Part shown: one piece after another, positions 48,531 to 59,717 of the stretch
Numbering within the stretch: the stretch's first letter is position 1
How the letters are laid out: the number at the start of each line of letters is the position of its first letter
Assembly (NCBI RefSeq): GCF_036711975.1
Contig: NC_091976.1
Coordinates: forward strand, 26,164,001-26,228,000
Origin: Onthophagus taurus
Taxonomy: Eukaryota; Arthropoda; Insecta; Coleoptera; Scarabaeidae
DNA: 64,000 bases
Direction of reading: 5' to 3'
Position numbers and translations under genes: made by a program
The notes under the pieces: generated by a model
Database searches by the model: none
Told to the model about the DNA's origin: nothing
Seen by the model: the letters and a program-made list of their open reading frames with translations, nothing else

Positions 48531-51500
48531 ATGGAAAATGAGAATCGGGAAATTCTGGAAGATGTTGCAATTTCGGACGTCGGTGGATCGCAATATATGA
48601 TTCAACGAATTCCGGTAGATAGTACGCAATTATTGAGTACGGAATTGCTTCAACATCATAATGGGTTAGTTGTTGACTTGGGTGCTGGCGATTTTATACC
48701 AGTTAATTATGCTTCTGAAGATCTATTACCTCAAGATTTAACTGAAGAAGATCGCAATTTAGCAGCCGCTTTGGTAGCGGTACAATTAAGCCAACAACAG
48801 AAACAACAACAACTTCAAGACTCTAACGTAGTTATTAATGGTAATTTAGCCACTTTATGTGATGATCAATTGACCGATAAAACTTCTATATCAAATGGTT
48901 ATTTACAAATTGTTGATTCTGATAATATTTACAAACAAAGTTTGATACAAAAGATATGTTTTGATGCTAGAGATTTTTCTCCAGCAGAAGTTTACGAAAG
49001 GAACGATGAGATCCTTTCGATTAAATCCGAAAAAGAGATTGAAGTTAACACTACTCATAGAGACTCAGACGGTGATCAAAAATCAGAAACGCGAAGCTTA
49101 AAAAAAACTCTCCCGCATAAAAAGAGACTGTCAAGGAAATTAAAAAAAACTAATAACGCTTTGAAAAAATATTATAAATGTAACTTATGCGAACAAGTTT
49201 TTCATAACAACGAGGATTACACTACGCATCAAAGCCTTTGTCAAACAACCATTACTCCAATTAACCAAGTTTTATTTACTTGCCAAATTTGTTCTGCTAA
49301 CTTTCAGGATCAATTAAGATTTTTTGAACACCTTAAAGTTCATTATGAACCTAGTATTTTAGTGCAAGAAAATACAGCAATTGAAAACAAACAAAAAGAA
49401 TTTCGACAACACGCAACCAAATCCCAAGAATCACTCCAATTGATTTTACATACTTGTTTAGACTGTAATAAAACATTTCGTAGAATAAAAGCTTACGAGG
49501 CGCACATCCGAGAATTTCATAATAAAGATGATCTACATGAATTTAGCGGCCCTGAAGATCTTATGCAAGATATCGATGTTTCAACATCAGTCCAACCATC
49601 AATAGATACAAAAGAATGGTTAGTAAAAAGATAAATTATTACTTTTTAGGTTATTTTTAGTGATGAATAAAAACTATCGAATAATTTGATATCATAAAAT
49701 TTATTCAAATGAATAAATGGTGTTATATACAGGGTGTTTTAGCGTCATTAGACGTTTCTGGGGTTCTGGGAAAAATAAAAATTTGAGAATTCAGCTTTAA
49801 GTATTATCAATTGCATTCTCTTCAACTAAAATATTTTCAGATTTCTAATACTTTCGGTTATACCGGAAGTCGCCACCTACTTTATTTTTTTAAATGGAAC
49901 ATCCTGTATATTTTTACAAGTTTGGATTTGTCTGTTTTCAAGGCTTATGAATAACTTTACTTTCTGCAATTTGATTCAGCCTTTCTCGAGTTATTCGAAT
50001 TTTTCTAGAAAAATCTGCTCCAGCAGACATTTGTTCAAAAAATCAGAGAATACTCGATTTTTGAGATATCAATTTAGGATTCAGAACATGTTTAAGCAAC
50101 ATGATGTTTTGGTGCAGAGAACGGCTGTCTAGATCGATTGGTCACTTTACTATGGCACGTTAACTTTTCGAAGTTTGGAAGTACTTCATTTTTTTAAATG
50201 GCACCCCATATTTTATTATTTAGTCGTCTTGGGCGTCTCATTTTACATCTTTTATACTCCATATGTCCTATACTTAACATTAATAGTTTGGGAAATAATT
50301 AGGGTTTTTTGAAAAATGCTCATTTATCATATTCAAAGCTTATTTACGTTGTTTGATGCTTGTGTGTCTAAAACAAAGAAATTGTATATATAGAAGCCGC
50401 ATCGTACCTTGGTCCTAGCGACAGTGGCGTGTACCAATTAGATGAAATTGGTCAGACTTTATCCAGTGGCGTATCCAAAGAGTATCCTAATTTTATATAT
50501 AAAATTACAATCACAAATTAATTGTTAAACTAACTACCAATTGAAAAGTTATTGCCATAATAATTTTATAAATTGTAGAATGAATTTTTTTCTATATCTT
50601 TGTCAAGTTTTAATAAGATTTTAAAGTATTAAACACAATTAATATAATCTTTTAAATTAATCAGAGGACCTAGAAACAATATACATACTTGGTAAACGAT
50701 ACAAGTATGTACTATTTTGATTGTTAAGTTCTATTTCTAACTAAAAGTAGTAGTATACTAAATGTATAAATATATATAAATAAAAATGGAGAAAAACGAA
50801 TCGAAAGAAGAACGACTTTGAAGATTTATTGATTCGCAAATAGGATTCGTTATTTTAGTGTATGTCTTATTCTAAGGGCTAAAATAATATTCGGGAGTGT
50901 TCGGCGATAATCGGCCGATGGTCCGATCTGTGCACGTTCATTGTTTCAACTGGTTTCGACAAAGGTTGTTAGTAAACAAACCGCGTGTTGCGTTGGCTTC
51001 AAGTTTTAATGTTTACAACTGCTTCTATATATACAATTTCTTTGGTCTAAAACTAGTTAAAATGGATATTAATAACGTAAATAATGTTTATACAAACGAA
51101 GAAATCCTTAATTTATTTTTTGTGCACGGAAAGTGCGACAAAGTTCTTAGTAGAACTTGCAGGATGTTTAACTCATTAAGGACCAGTGATAAAAATAATT
51201 AAAAAAATTCTAATTTTTTTGTCTATAAACCTTTATTTAGGTCTTTAGAAACAATCTTTAAAATATAAAATACAACATAATACATTTTGGTAGATTTTTT
51301 GAACGTTGCGTTAACATTGGGACCAACTTCCATAGTAAATGGAAATTTACATTTGATGCACATAGATACTATCATGCTTTGACATACCCTGCAGCGTCGT
51401 CTCCACTTTTCATAGTTTTTTGAATTATGTATAACACATTATAGTTACAAAAATTGTGGAACCATGTCCTCTGGTGTATCTAAAGCGCCCTTCACACGAT

Positions 51501-54500
51501 CAATATATATTGTCAATATCTGAGTATTGACAATATTATTGAACAGATTATTGAACGTGTGAGGAGAAAGATTGACATATTGTCAATATTGAAAATATTG
51601 ATGGGATGGTTTAACGAAAACGAAAATATTTGATATATTGGCAATAAATATTGACAGTCTGTGAGAGATATTGACAATCCTACATTAGTAGGATTATATC
51701 GCGTAATTATGAATTCAGACAGATATACTTTAATGAAAGAAAGTGCTATTAATTCCCCGGATGGTTCATTAACACATGCAAACATGACATGACATCTTTG
51801 AGTGCCAACGCAAAACTAAATAGATTGTCACTAAATATTGATAGTCTGAGGCAATTACAGTTTATCAATATTTATTGGCCATATTGACAATATATACAGG
51901 GTGCCCATTATGTATGGAATATAGTATATATCTTGATAGGTATCAACTTTATAAAAAAACATTTTATACAAAAGTTGTTTAATATTTTATTTGCCATAAT
52001 AAGACAGCATTCAATTGTTTTTATTTCAGAAAACAAATTAGCAACGAAGCGGAGTTTAACATATTTATAAATGGCAACCACCATTTTTTCCCTGGTAATA
52101 GTATTTCAAATGTTCCGACAATATCAAATGGAAAATCTTATATTTCACCGATAGTTTCTTCTAAATATCTTCCTCATTGGTCAAATTGCCAACTTCGTGT
52201 GAAACATAACCAATATCAATTACTTCGTTGAGATCAAGATCTTCAAAAATTGCTTCAAGTTCTTTCAGCATTAAAGGCCTCTTGGGATTATATTGATATT
52301 TAACCCTACTCTAAAGTCGCAAATATACCCTGACGCATATATATTTACACTACTGTAAAATTGTACATACCATTATAAAATATTCTTGAGTCACAATATT
52401 GTGATGTACTCACTTTTCCACGCTTATTACAAAAGTTATAATATTATATGTACATAGTGAGCTTTGGAAAGATCGAAAAGGTATCAAAAATTATATTTGC
52501 GTAAACAATCTTTTTTTTCTCTTTACCTAAATTCAATAAAATATGTATTTAAATGCTTTATTTATTACTAGCAATAATATTCTCAATTTTGTCGTAATTT
52601 GGGGCATAAATGAAACCCGGCTCGTCGAATAAACATAATTAAAATATATAGTATATTCTTTCTATTATAGATAGTAATTTTTAATTTTTATTTAATTAAC
52701 AAACGACTCTGAATGCCACCCTAACCAACTATTTGCAGTCACAAAAACAACTTCAAACAAGTTTACGAATGCAATTCATATGTATATATACTAGTAGTGG
52801 CTAGGTCCCAATGTTGCGTTATCGCAACATAATAATTCATATTACCATGCTAAAAATTTCACCATTTTTGTTAATTTATATTTACGCTTAAAAGTTGAAT
52901 TATCTATGATAAAAAATTGCATAGGTGTGCTCAAATCCTTCTTAAACAAATAGTGTTTTTCTGATCAAAAATTAATGCTTTTAAATATTTAATTTCTTAT
53001 AGAATAAATAGATTTGAAATTAAAGGAATTAGTTAGAATATTGTGTAAAGTTTTAGAAATAAGGTGGCAGGGAGAATTAATGTCGCTAACTATGGGTCTA
53101 ATGGGATTGTCTGTCTTGTGTAATTTTATCAAACTATGTAATGTGGGATGTAGGGGATTCATGGGCATGTATTTTTTGGTCCAGGGAAAGAATTTATTTA
53201 AGGTATTAGAGGATTTTTGCAGTATACTCTTTAATTTATTAGTAAAAGAAGGAAGAGGGTCTTTGTGGAACATAGTAATATTATTATCATTAAAGAAAGA
53301 TAAAGTTTTAGAGATATATTCTGGTTTATTAAGTAAAACAAGACCAGCATTTTTATCAGCAGGTGTGCAGATTAAGTTATGTTTCAGAAAATTATTTTTC
53401 AAAGAATTGATAGTATCTTGGTATTTGAAATTGGAAAGACTAGATATGGAATTTTTCTTTCTTTTGGGAGTAAATTTATTTATGTTATATAGGAGATCAG
53501 CTTTTAGTTCTAAACATAAAGTATCATCTTTTAAATGAAATATTGTTTTTTCAATACATATAATTAATATTACAAAGATGAACCTGGAGGTAAATATCGC
53601 TAATCTACCAAAATGAACTTCTGATGAACGCCAACGGTGTAAATATCCAAAATGCCGAGAAAGTTTTTCTGTCATAATTAAAGAAGAATTCCATTTAGTA
53701 GACAAATCTTGTTTCACTTTTAGCTCAGGGTATCCGATTTGTTTTTTCAGATGCCACTACGCTGTGCTTAAAATGAGCTACTAATATTCTACATTTCTTT
53801 AACAGTTGCAGTACCGGTCCGGTTGAGTTTATGGCATCTGTGACACATAGATTTAAAGTATACGCAATACGTGGATGGTGCCTTTTTTTAAGTTTGTCAA
53901 TTATTGCATTTTTTATATTAGCACCGTTGTCATTAACAATGGTAATTATTTTGTCTTGAATTTCCCAAGCATTGAAATCCTCTGAAAGAGCAGAGACAAT
54001 ATCTATATTTGTATGGGCTTGCTGTATTTCCTTTATTGCTAAAACAGCATTATGTATTAAGACGTTATAAAAAAAGTGACTAGTTACTGATAAAAATGCT
54101 TTATTGCTGTCAGAAGTCCATATATAGTTATAGCGACATGATGATATTGAGGTTCATTATTATGTCGATCTCCTAATGTTGGAATTCATCTTGCCTATAT
54201 AAAGTATCTAATTCGTGATACCTGTGGTGCTTGCGTCATAAATGGTCGGGGATGTTGGAAATTGCTGTGCTAGACCAATCTTTTATATGTTGTATATTAC
54301 TTTATACACACTATTTCTATCTAGAAGACAATTAAAAACAATTTTTTTGAATGAATGAATTTATTCGATAGTCAAATTCATTCGGTGGTCCCCATCACTA
54401 GTTATTTAAAGTTTTTTAATTAGGTATCATAGAGATGATGAACTTCAAGCTACAGAAGAAGATTTACGAGAATTAGAAGCCCAAGATTGCGTTTGTGTAA

Positions 54501-55486
54501 CGTGCAAGCAACAATTTCAAACGCGTGCAGCATTACATGAACATTCTTTAAATTGCAAAGATGTCGATGGTCCGGAACCAAAAAGTTTGTATTAAAACAA
54601 AAAAATTAACACTAAATTATTGAGTGTTTCTCTAGCCACATCATCGGAAGGTCGAAAATCGAAGAAAAAAATGGTTGAATTTAAATGCACAATGTGTCCG
54701 AGGATATTTACGCATAAAAATTCTTTGGTTTATCACATGAGGGTGCATACGGGAGTGAGGCCTCATACTTGCGTTGAGTGTGGAAAAAGCTTCTTTGCCG
54801 CTAGTGCTTTAAAAGTTCATTTAAGGCTTCATTCAGGTAAATTAATAAAAATAAATTAATCAAAATCACAAAAATAAAAAATTCTAGGTGATAAACCGTA
54901 TTGTTGCGAATATTGTGGTAAACATTTCCGTCAATGGGGTGATTTAAAATACCATTGCGTTTCGATACACTCCGACCACAAACAATATCAATGCGATTAT
55001 TGCGGAAAAGAATTTGCTAGAAAATATTCGTTGATAGTCCATACTCGAATCCACACGGGCGAAAAGAATTATAAATGCGAATTTTGTTGTATGACATTTA
55101 GAGCGTCATCTTATTTGCAAAATCATCGAAGAATACATACAGGTGAAAAACCCCATTGTTGTGATATGTGCGGAAAACGATTTCGTGTAAGATCTGATAT
55201 GAAAAGGCATCTTTTAACGCATAATCGCAAAAGAAATATATCAAGAGTACCCGACCCTGCCGATCCTTTCATTTCAAAGGATGAACCAAAAACGGAATCA
55301 AGCGAAATGGTTGATCCGCTTCAACAAGAAGATGACTCGATGGATACAGAATTGAATCGCGTTTCAAGCGGTGGGATTGAAACGCCTTCAAGTGGAAGTA
55401 TGCAAACGTTACAATACGAACATGACCCCCTCGAGGGTATTCAAGATAATAATACCCTTTATGTTATGCCGATTTTAATCACTTAA
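48531..55486 (+). CDS. C2H2 zinc-finger protein (unidentified orthologue)
   Basis: Probable nuclear DNA-binding regulator. Exons 48531-49618, 54424-54584, 54636-54836, 54888-55486; 2049 nt, 682 aa. The N-terminus is acidic with DLTEEDRNLAAALVAVQLSQ and a run of Gln. Then come spaced single fingers (YKCNLCEQVFHNNEDYTTH, FTCQICSANFQDQLRFFEHL, HTCLDCNKTFRRIKAYEAH, and an incomplete one CVCVTCKQQFQT), then a compact C-terminal array of about six fingers with TGEKP-type linkers, for example FKCTMCPRIFTHKNSLVYH and CCDMCGKRFRVRSDMKRH. The tail is acidic. Intron 1 (49619-54423) is 4.8 kb of transposon relics; phases agree across it. I cannot name the orthologue. Converges on mRpL53. Confidence 0.88.
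49725..50215. repeat. Interspersed repeat with ACAGGGTG-type end
   Basis: Begins TACAGGGTGTTTTAGCGTC and contains two phrases of the kind TTTTTTTAAATGGAACATCC and TTTTTTTAAATGGCACCCC. The same phrase type ends the repeats at 56080-56280 and 57461. No coding sequence. Confidence 0.55.
50890..51205 (+). mobile_element. Relic with DUF4817-like segment
   Basis: A 101-codon open stretch. Its second half, YTNEEILNLFFVHGKCDKVL, resembles the helix-turn-helix segment (DUF4817) that heads many insect transposon-associated proteins. The preceding part is not recognised. It ends at once in AT-rich sequence, so it is a fragment. Confidence 0.4.
51300..51430 (-). mobile_element. Possible piggyBac-like C-terminal finger relic
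   Basis: The minus strand reads WRRRCRVCQSMIVSMCIKCK, a C-x2-C ... C-x2-C arrangement like the cysteine-rich tail of piggyBac transposases. There is no catalytic domain nearby, so this is a weak call. Confidence 0.3.
51480..51900. repeat. Palindromic AT-rich repeat (ATTGTCAATATT family)
   Basis: Dense in the words TATTGACAATA and TGTCAATATT in both orientations. The left border reads GCGCCCTTCACACGATCAAT; the right border is unclear, close to a second ACAGGGTG-type end at 51897. Likely a MITE remnant. Confidence 0.5.
52989..53590 (-). mobile_element. Penelope-like retroelement, 5' part of reverse-transcriptase ORF
   Basis: The minus-strand open frame contains ICTPADKNAGLVLLNKPEYI, HPTLHSLIKLHKTDNPIRPI and VSDINSPCHLISKTLHNIL, the typical order (ADK-N, then kLHK, then RPIVS) at the N-terminal side of Penelope-like reverse transcriptases. 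It stops abruptly, so the catalytic part is missing. The frame runs into hAT sequence at about 53590, indicating insertion into it. Confidence 0.7.
53595..54190 (-). mobile_element. hAT transposase relic
   Basis: Minus-strand traces TWTSDSNKAFLSVTSHFF, DIVSALSEDFNAWEIQDKII and TIVNDNGANIKNAI, then AYTLNLCVTDAINS and DLSTKWNSSLIMTEKL. These follow the order of motifs in hAT/ZBED transposases (TSDxW, IVTDNAANM, HTLNLVV, TRWNS). It is broken by frame changes and by the Penelope-like piece. Confidence 0.8.
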
Positions 55487-55492
55487 TGTAGT

Positions 55493-55640
55493 TGTTTATT
55501 ACTGTTCCTTTTCAAGTATGTACATACCATATTAAAATATTTTTTAGATAAAATAATGGAAAAAAAGATTATTTTTCATAAAAAAAAATAAATACATTTA
55601 AAAAGTTATTAATTTTATTATTCTACAGGTTTTATAGTTA
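55493..55640. repeat. Direct duplication flanking a repeat block, left copy
   Basis: About 148 bp beginning TGTTTATTACTGTTCCTTTT just after the zinc-finger stop codon. It matches 58218-58361 with about six differences and one short indel. The right copy contains the 3' end of the small membrane ORF at 58339-58527. Confidence 0.85.
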
Positions 55641-56079
55641 GGAGATAAAATAAAAAGCAAAATAAATCAAACTTACACTCTTCGCATTTCCAAAATTAGA
55701 TGCACAAGAACAAAATGTCACAAAATAGAATTCTTTTCATAAATGAAAAAGAAAATATATACATGTGTTCAGAAATTGGTGGATAATCTACATGTTGTTC
55801 TACTATGTTGCCAAATGTGTTTTTCATGAAGATATGATAATGAAAAAATGTTAATAACGAGCTAAAGAAAATAACAAAAAAACTAGTTTTCAAAAATCTT
55901 TTTATTCTAAATTACAGCTTATTTATCAAAAGATATTGAATATTAATGATTATTTATGGACAAATTACCCTACCTTTGAGAACCTCATGAAGACGTGCTA
56001 CAACATTTTACAATTAAGATTTTCTCTTTAGAATCGAACGAAGAATGTCGATTATCCGCCAATTTCTGAACACCTGTAT

Positions 56080-57180
56080 CATTATACAGGCTGGCCCACC
56101 TACGTTGCCTCGGTCCATAGCCGAATTATGATTGAGTTTTTCAAAAAATGTTTCAGATAAAACTTGAATCGAATCATATTGTACATATTTTAAAATTAGT
56201 TTCAGTAATGGTGGACTTCCGCTTCTACCGGAAATGGATATCAACTTTGTTATTTTAAATGGAACAACCTGTATATTATTGCATTTTTGGATTCTTTGTG
56301 AAATTTCAATGGATACCTTAGGTCTAACTGGTATCGTTTTTGAATTATATGACGATTTTCGAAAAACTCTGCAACACCGCAAATGTCATTACATTTGCAG
56401 CGTCTTATAAATTGGGTAATATTGCCGAAACTGTAAAAACTAGAAAGATTTGGTTTTATGCTTTGGATTAACAATAAAATAGCACACGTTTGCTAATAGA
56501 AAATTATGCATTTATATTACGGAATTCTTAAGCAGGGATCTGTAATTTTCGAACTTTTTAATCATGGATAACTTAATTTTTTTAAATTGATCAATCTACC
56601 AGGTTTTGCATAACTGGAAGTAAAATTTAATTACCTTTCAGTTTTATGCAGATATCATGGTGTCTATCTTCAACGGTTTTGGAGATATTCTCGATTTTTC
56701 AGTTTTTCACGATAGATACTTATTTTGCAGCGGGACGGGCAGAAATATTACTGGCATGCTTACTGGAAACTAAACACTATTGCATTAAATGTTCAAAATT
56801 TTGTCCGTTTTGTTCACTACATAATAGAAATCGTTTTTGTAAGTAGTTTTGAACATTTCTGAGTATTTCTGGTGTAATTTCTTGAAAACCTCTTACAATG
56901 TGTTGACGCATATCGTGAGGAGTGATGTTGGTGATGTCTCATAAACCTTACTTTTAATAAAACCCCATAAAAAGAAATCGAAAGTGGTAAGATCTGATTT
57001 CACAAATTAGCTTTCACAGTTTCGGCAATATTACCAAATTTATAAAACGCTGCAAATGTCATTTTTTTCGAAAATCGTCATATAATTCAAAAACGATACC
57101 AGTTAGACCTAAGGTATCCTTAATAAAATACCATTGAAATTTTACAAACAATCCAAAAATGCAATAATATACATTATTTT
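56080..57180. mobile_element. Inverted-repeat element between the zinc-finger gene and mRpL53
   Basis: 56275-56455 and 57000-57180 are inverted copies of about 180 bp sharing CCTTAGGTCTAACTGGTATC and AATTATATGACGATTTTCG. The left part (56082-56278) is bounded by TACAGGCTGGCCCACCTACG and TGGAACAACCTGTATA. No coding sequence is intact. An element of the same general type as the foldback at 39957. Confidence 0.7.
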
Positions 57181-58217
57181 ACTTAAAAAAGTGACAGAAT
57201 GTAATATATACTGTCTTTTTTTGTCACTTTTTTTTGTTTGTCTGTAATTTGTAAATTATGATATATTAATCAATTAATAAAAGGGAGTACAAAAAAACTA
57301 ATAAACATAGACAGAATATAATATTAAGTACAATAACGCATATTTTATCACATATAATTCTTTAAATTCTAAATATCAGGAAAACTACTAAAGTTAGATA
57401 TATGACATAGTTTTCATTAATTAAAGGTAACTGATGGGCAATTCAATCAGCACACAATCTACAGGTTGTTCCATTTAAAAAACTTATGAAAGAGCCATTT
57501 GAAAAACATCAAAAGTAACTAAGCTTTATGAACACGCTGTATAGCGTATCTAATATCTTTGGATACTATCATTTAAACTTTACTAGGGCGTAGTACTTGG
57601 TAGAATAACACAAGTTTATTATAAAAACATAGGATCGCAACTTTATTGTTTTCAAGCTTTGAGTTGTCAAAGTTGGGCCAAAAATTTACATTTTATCTTC
57701 TATTTCGGGTATAAGTTAACCGTAAAAATTGAAATTTTGTGTGTATGTGCTACTGGTTAACAACTTATTTTCAACCATACCTTAAACTTCCCTAGCGCCC
57801 TCTAAGGAGATGAAATTCACAAGCCATTTTGATTTTTGTATAACAACTTTTTAACGCCATGGTATATTAACATAAAAAAATATGGGTTGTAAAGCTTATT
57901 CATTATTGGTACTTTTTTGTCTCTTTAGTTTTTTCTTTAAAGATAATAGTTTTAAAAGAATAAAATATGCAACATTGTACTGTAAAGTGCTGCTATTATT
58001 AAAAAAAGAATTTTTCTTTATAGCTAGCTGTGGAAGTTGTGCACTAACTACGATCTAGTACTAACTAAATAACACCCAATTAATTGTGATTTTCATAAGA
58101 AAAACCATAAATAAGTCTTGTTTGAAGAAATTACGTTTTAAACAATATTAAAAAATTGATACTCTTGCTTAATAACAGTCAAAAATTATTAATAATCATC
58201 AATTATGAGGCTTTCAT
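57181..58217. other. Repeat-rich spacer without recognised genes
   Basis: Contains an isolated ACAGGTTGTTCCATTTAAAA phrase at about 57461 and otherwise AT-rich sequence. I see no coding exon. Confidence 0.5.
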
Positions 58218-58361
58218 TGTTTATTACTGTTCTTTTTCAAGTATATACATACCATATTAAAATATTTTTTAGATAAAATAATAGAAAAAAAGGTTATTTT
58301 TCATAAAAAAAAATACATTTAAAAATTTATTAATTTTATTATTCTACAGGTTTTATAGTTA
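58218..58361. repeat. Direct duplication flanking a repeat block, right copy
   Basis: Partner of 55493-55640. The last 23 bp overlap the 3' end of the small ORF at 58339-58527, so this side appears to be the original junction with the minus-strand unit. Confidence 0.85.
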
Positions 58362-58527
58362 CAAACCGAGATAAAATAAAAACGGTTGAAATAGTAATTG
58401 CAATAAAGCAAAAAACTGTTATATAAAACGTTTCTTCTGTAAATATATCAGTGAAATAAGGAATTTTGTTATAAATATGCTCAACAATTCTAATATGGTA
58501 ATGTTTCGATTTGCCATTATTAACCAT
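58339..58527 (-). CDS. Small single-pass membrane protein, second ORF downstream of mRpL53
   Basis: 62 codons, starting MVNNGKSKHYHIRIVEHIYN and ending RFVTIKPVE. Residues about 33-53 (FYITVFCFIAITISTVFIL) are a clear membrane helix; the ends are polar. Its ATG lies 2 nt after the mRpL53 stop codon (TAA, AG, ATG), and no promoter or splice site fits between, so the two probably share one dicistronic mRNA. I do not recognise the family. The alternative is a chance open frame in the 3' untranslated region, but the composition looks protein-like. Confidence 0.6.
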   Translation of the reverse strand: MVNNGKSKHYHIRIVEHIYNKIPYFTDIFTEETFYITVFCFIAITISTVFILSRFVTIKPVE

Positions 58528-58529
58528 CT

Positions 58530-59088
58530 TTATTTCTTTTTTAATTTCTTTTGGATCTTAGCTTTAACGGCGGGAACAGGTGCTGATTCTTGTTCTATTT
58601 TAATTAAGGGCCCCAAGTGTTTATTAAAATATTGAAAAATCTCCAACACCGTTAAATTATTAGCTAAAAACCTCAAACTTCTAAAACAAAGAAGATTTTA
58701 TTATCAAAAAGGAAATCCAACCCAATCCAACTCACTTGTTGTTTGTAAAATCTATCTTCACTTGTGGTTCACTTCGATCACAAACCACAGTGGTTTTTAT
58801 GATACAATCCAAATTTGTACTGGTCACCTTGGGGCTTGATATAAAATGCAGGAAGTCTCTAAAAAAATATATATCCTTTCGTTACGCGACTGCGTCTATT
58901 TTTAAACCCAAAAATCAATACTTTAAGTTGAGGTTATGTTACCTAGCTGTTGCTGCTTTTTCGTGAAAAGGATCAAATTGGATTTGTATTCGCTTCACCG
59001 GTTTTAAATTAACCAATTTTAACTGCTTTGCTATCGCACTAACGATTCCCCCCGATCTTTTAAATGTTCCACTAAAATATATCGACAT
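58530..59088 (-). CDS. mRpL53: Mitochondrial ribosomal protein L53
   Basis: Large-subunit mitoribosome protein. Exons 59088-58943, 58858-58736, 58680-58530; 420 nt, 139 aa. It matches the family in LVNLKPVKRIQIQFDPFHE, DFLHFISSPKVTSTNLDC and RSEPQVKIDFTNN, followed by SLRFLANNLTVLEIFQYFN. The C-terminus is Lys-rich (AKIQKKLKKK). The N-terminal 20 residues are basic and could serve as a mitochondrial import signal. Divergent from FKBP59, with about 630 bp between start codons. Confidence 0.88.
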
Positions 59089-59717
59089 ATTTCAGGTTTT
59101 TCGTGAATTTGAATTATAGGTTAGGTAATTTTTTTTTGTTTTAATGTTGGTATTAAATTAATAGAAAAGAAGAAATTAACATTTTAGTATTAAAAAATTC
59201 GTTTTGCAATAACAATAGTGTTATTATAAATAAATATGACTCATTATATTAATTGCAAAATAACTAAAAAAAGAAATAAATTTTTATGTAGTTATCATCG
59301 ATTCAAATTTTTTCAAATTTATAAATTAATTAATTTATTTAAAAATTCCATGTTATTGTTTGAAATAAACATAATTTACCGTATTAATTAAATTTCCAGA
59401 AAATTCGATAATGTTAAAGCATTAAAAGCGCATGTCTATTTCCACTACTTTTCTTTGTAATTCGTAGTGTGGCAACCATGACAAACAAATTTTAACCGGC
59501 AATTGTTTGTGGTACATCAACTTCTTCTGTCAGTGTCAGTGTTAATTTTGAGGCTTAAATCCAAAAAAGAAATCGAAAATAATCACTTTCTAACAAGAAA
59601 AAGCGATTTTAACCAATACGTAATTGTAATCAAAAAAAAATCTTATCATAACCTCAAAACCTTTGAAGCGCGCTTTGATTTCGATTTAACCTCAAAAGAA
59701 CATTCCAGAAAAGCACC
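59089..59717. other. Divergent spacer of mRpL53 and FKBP59
   Basis: AT-rich; no gene. The 87-codon open stretch 59503-59766 is out of frame with the FKBP59 start and has no family resemblance. The right part likely carries the FKBP59 5' untranslated region. Confidence 0.5.

Noticed and set aside
53014-53538. 174-codon plus-strand frame
   Set aside because: Antisense shadow of the Penelope-like reverse-transcriptase ORF.
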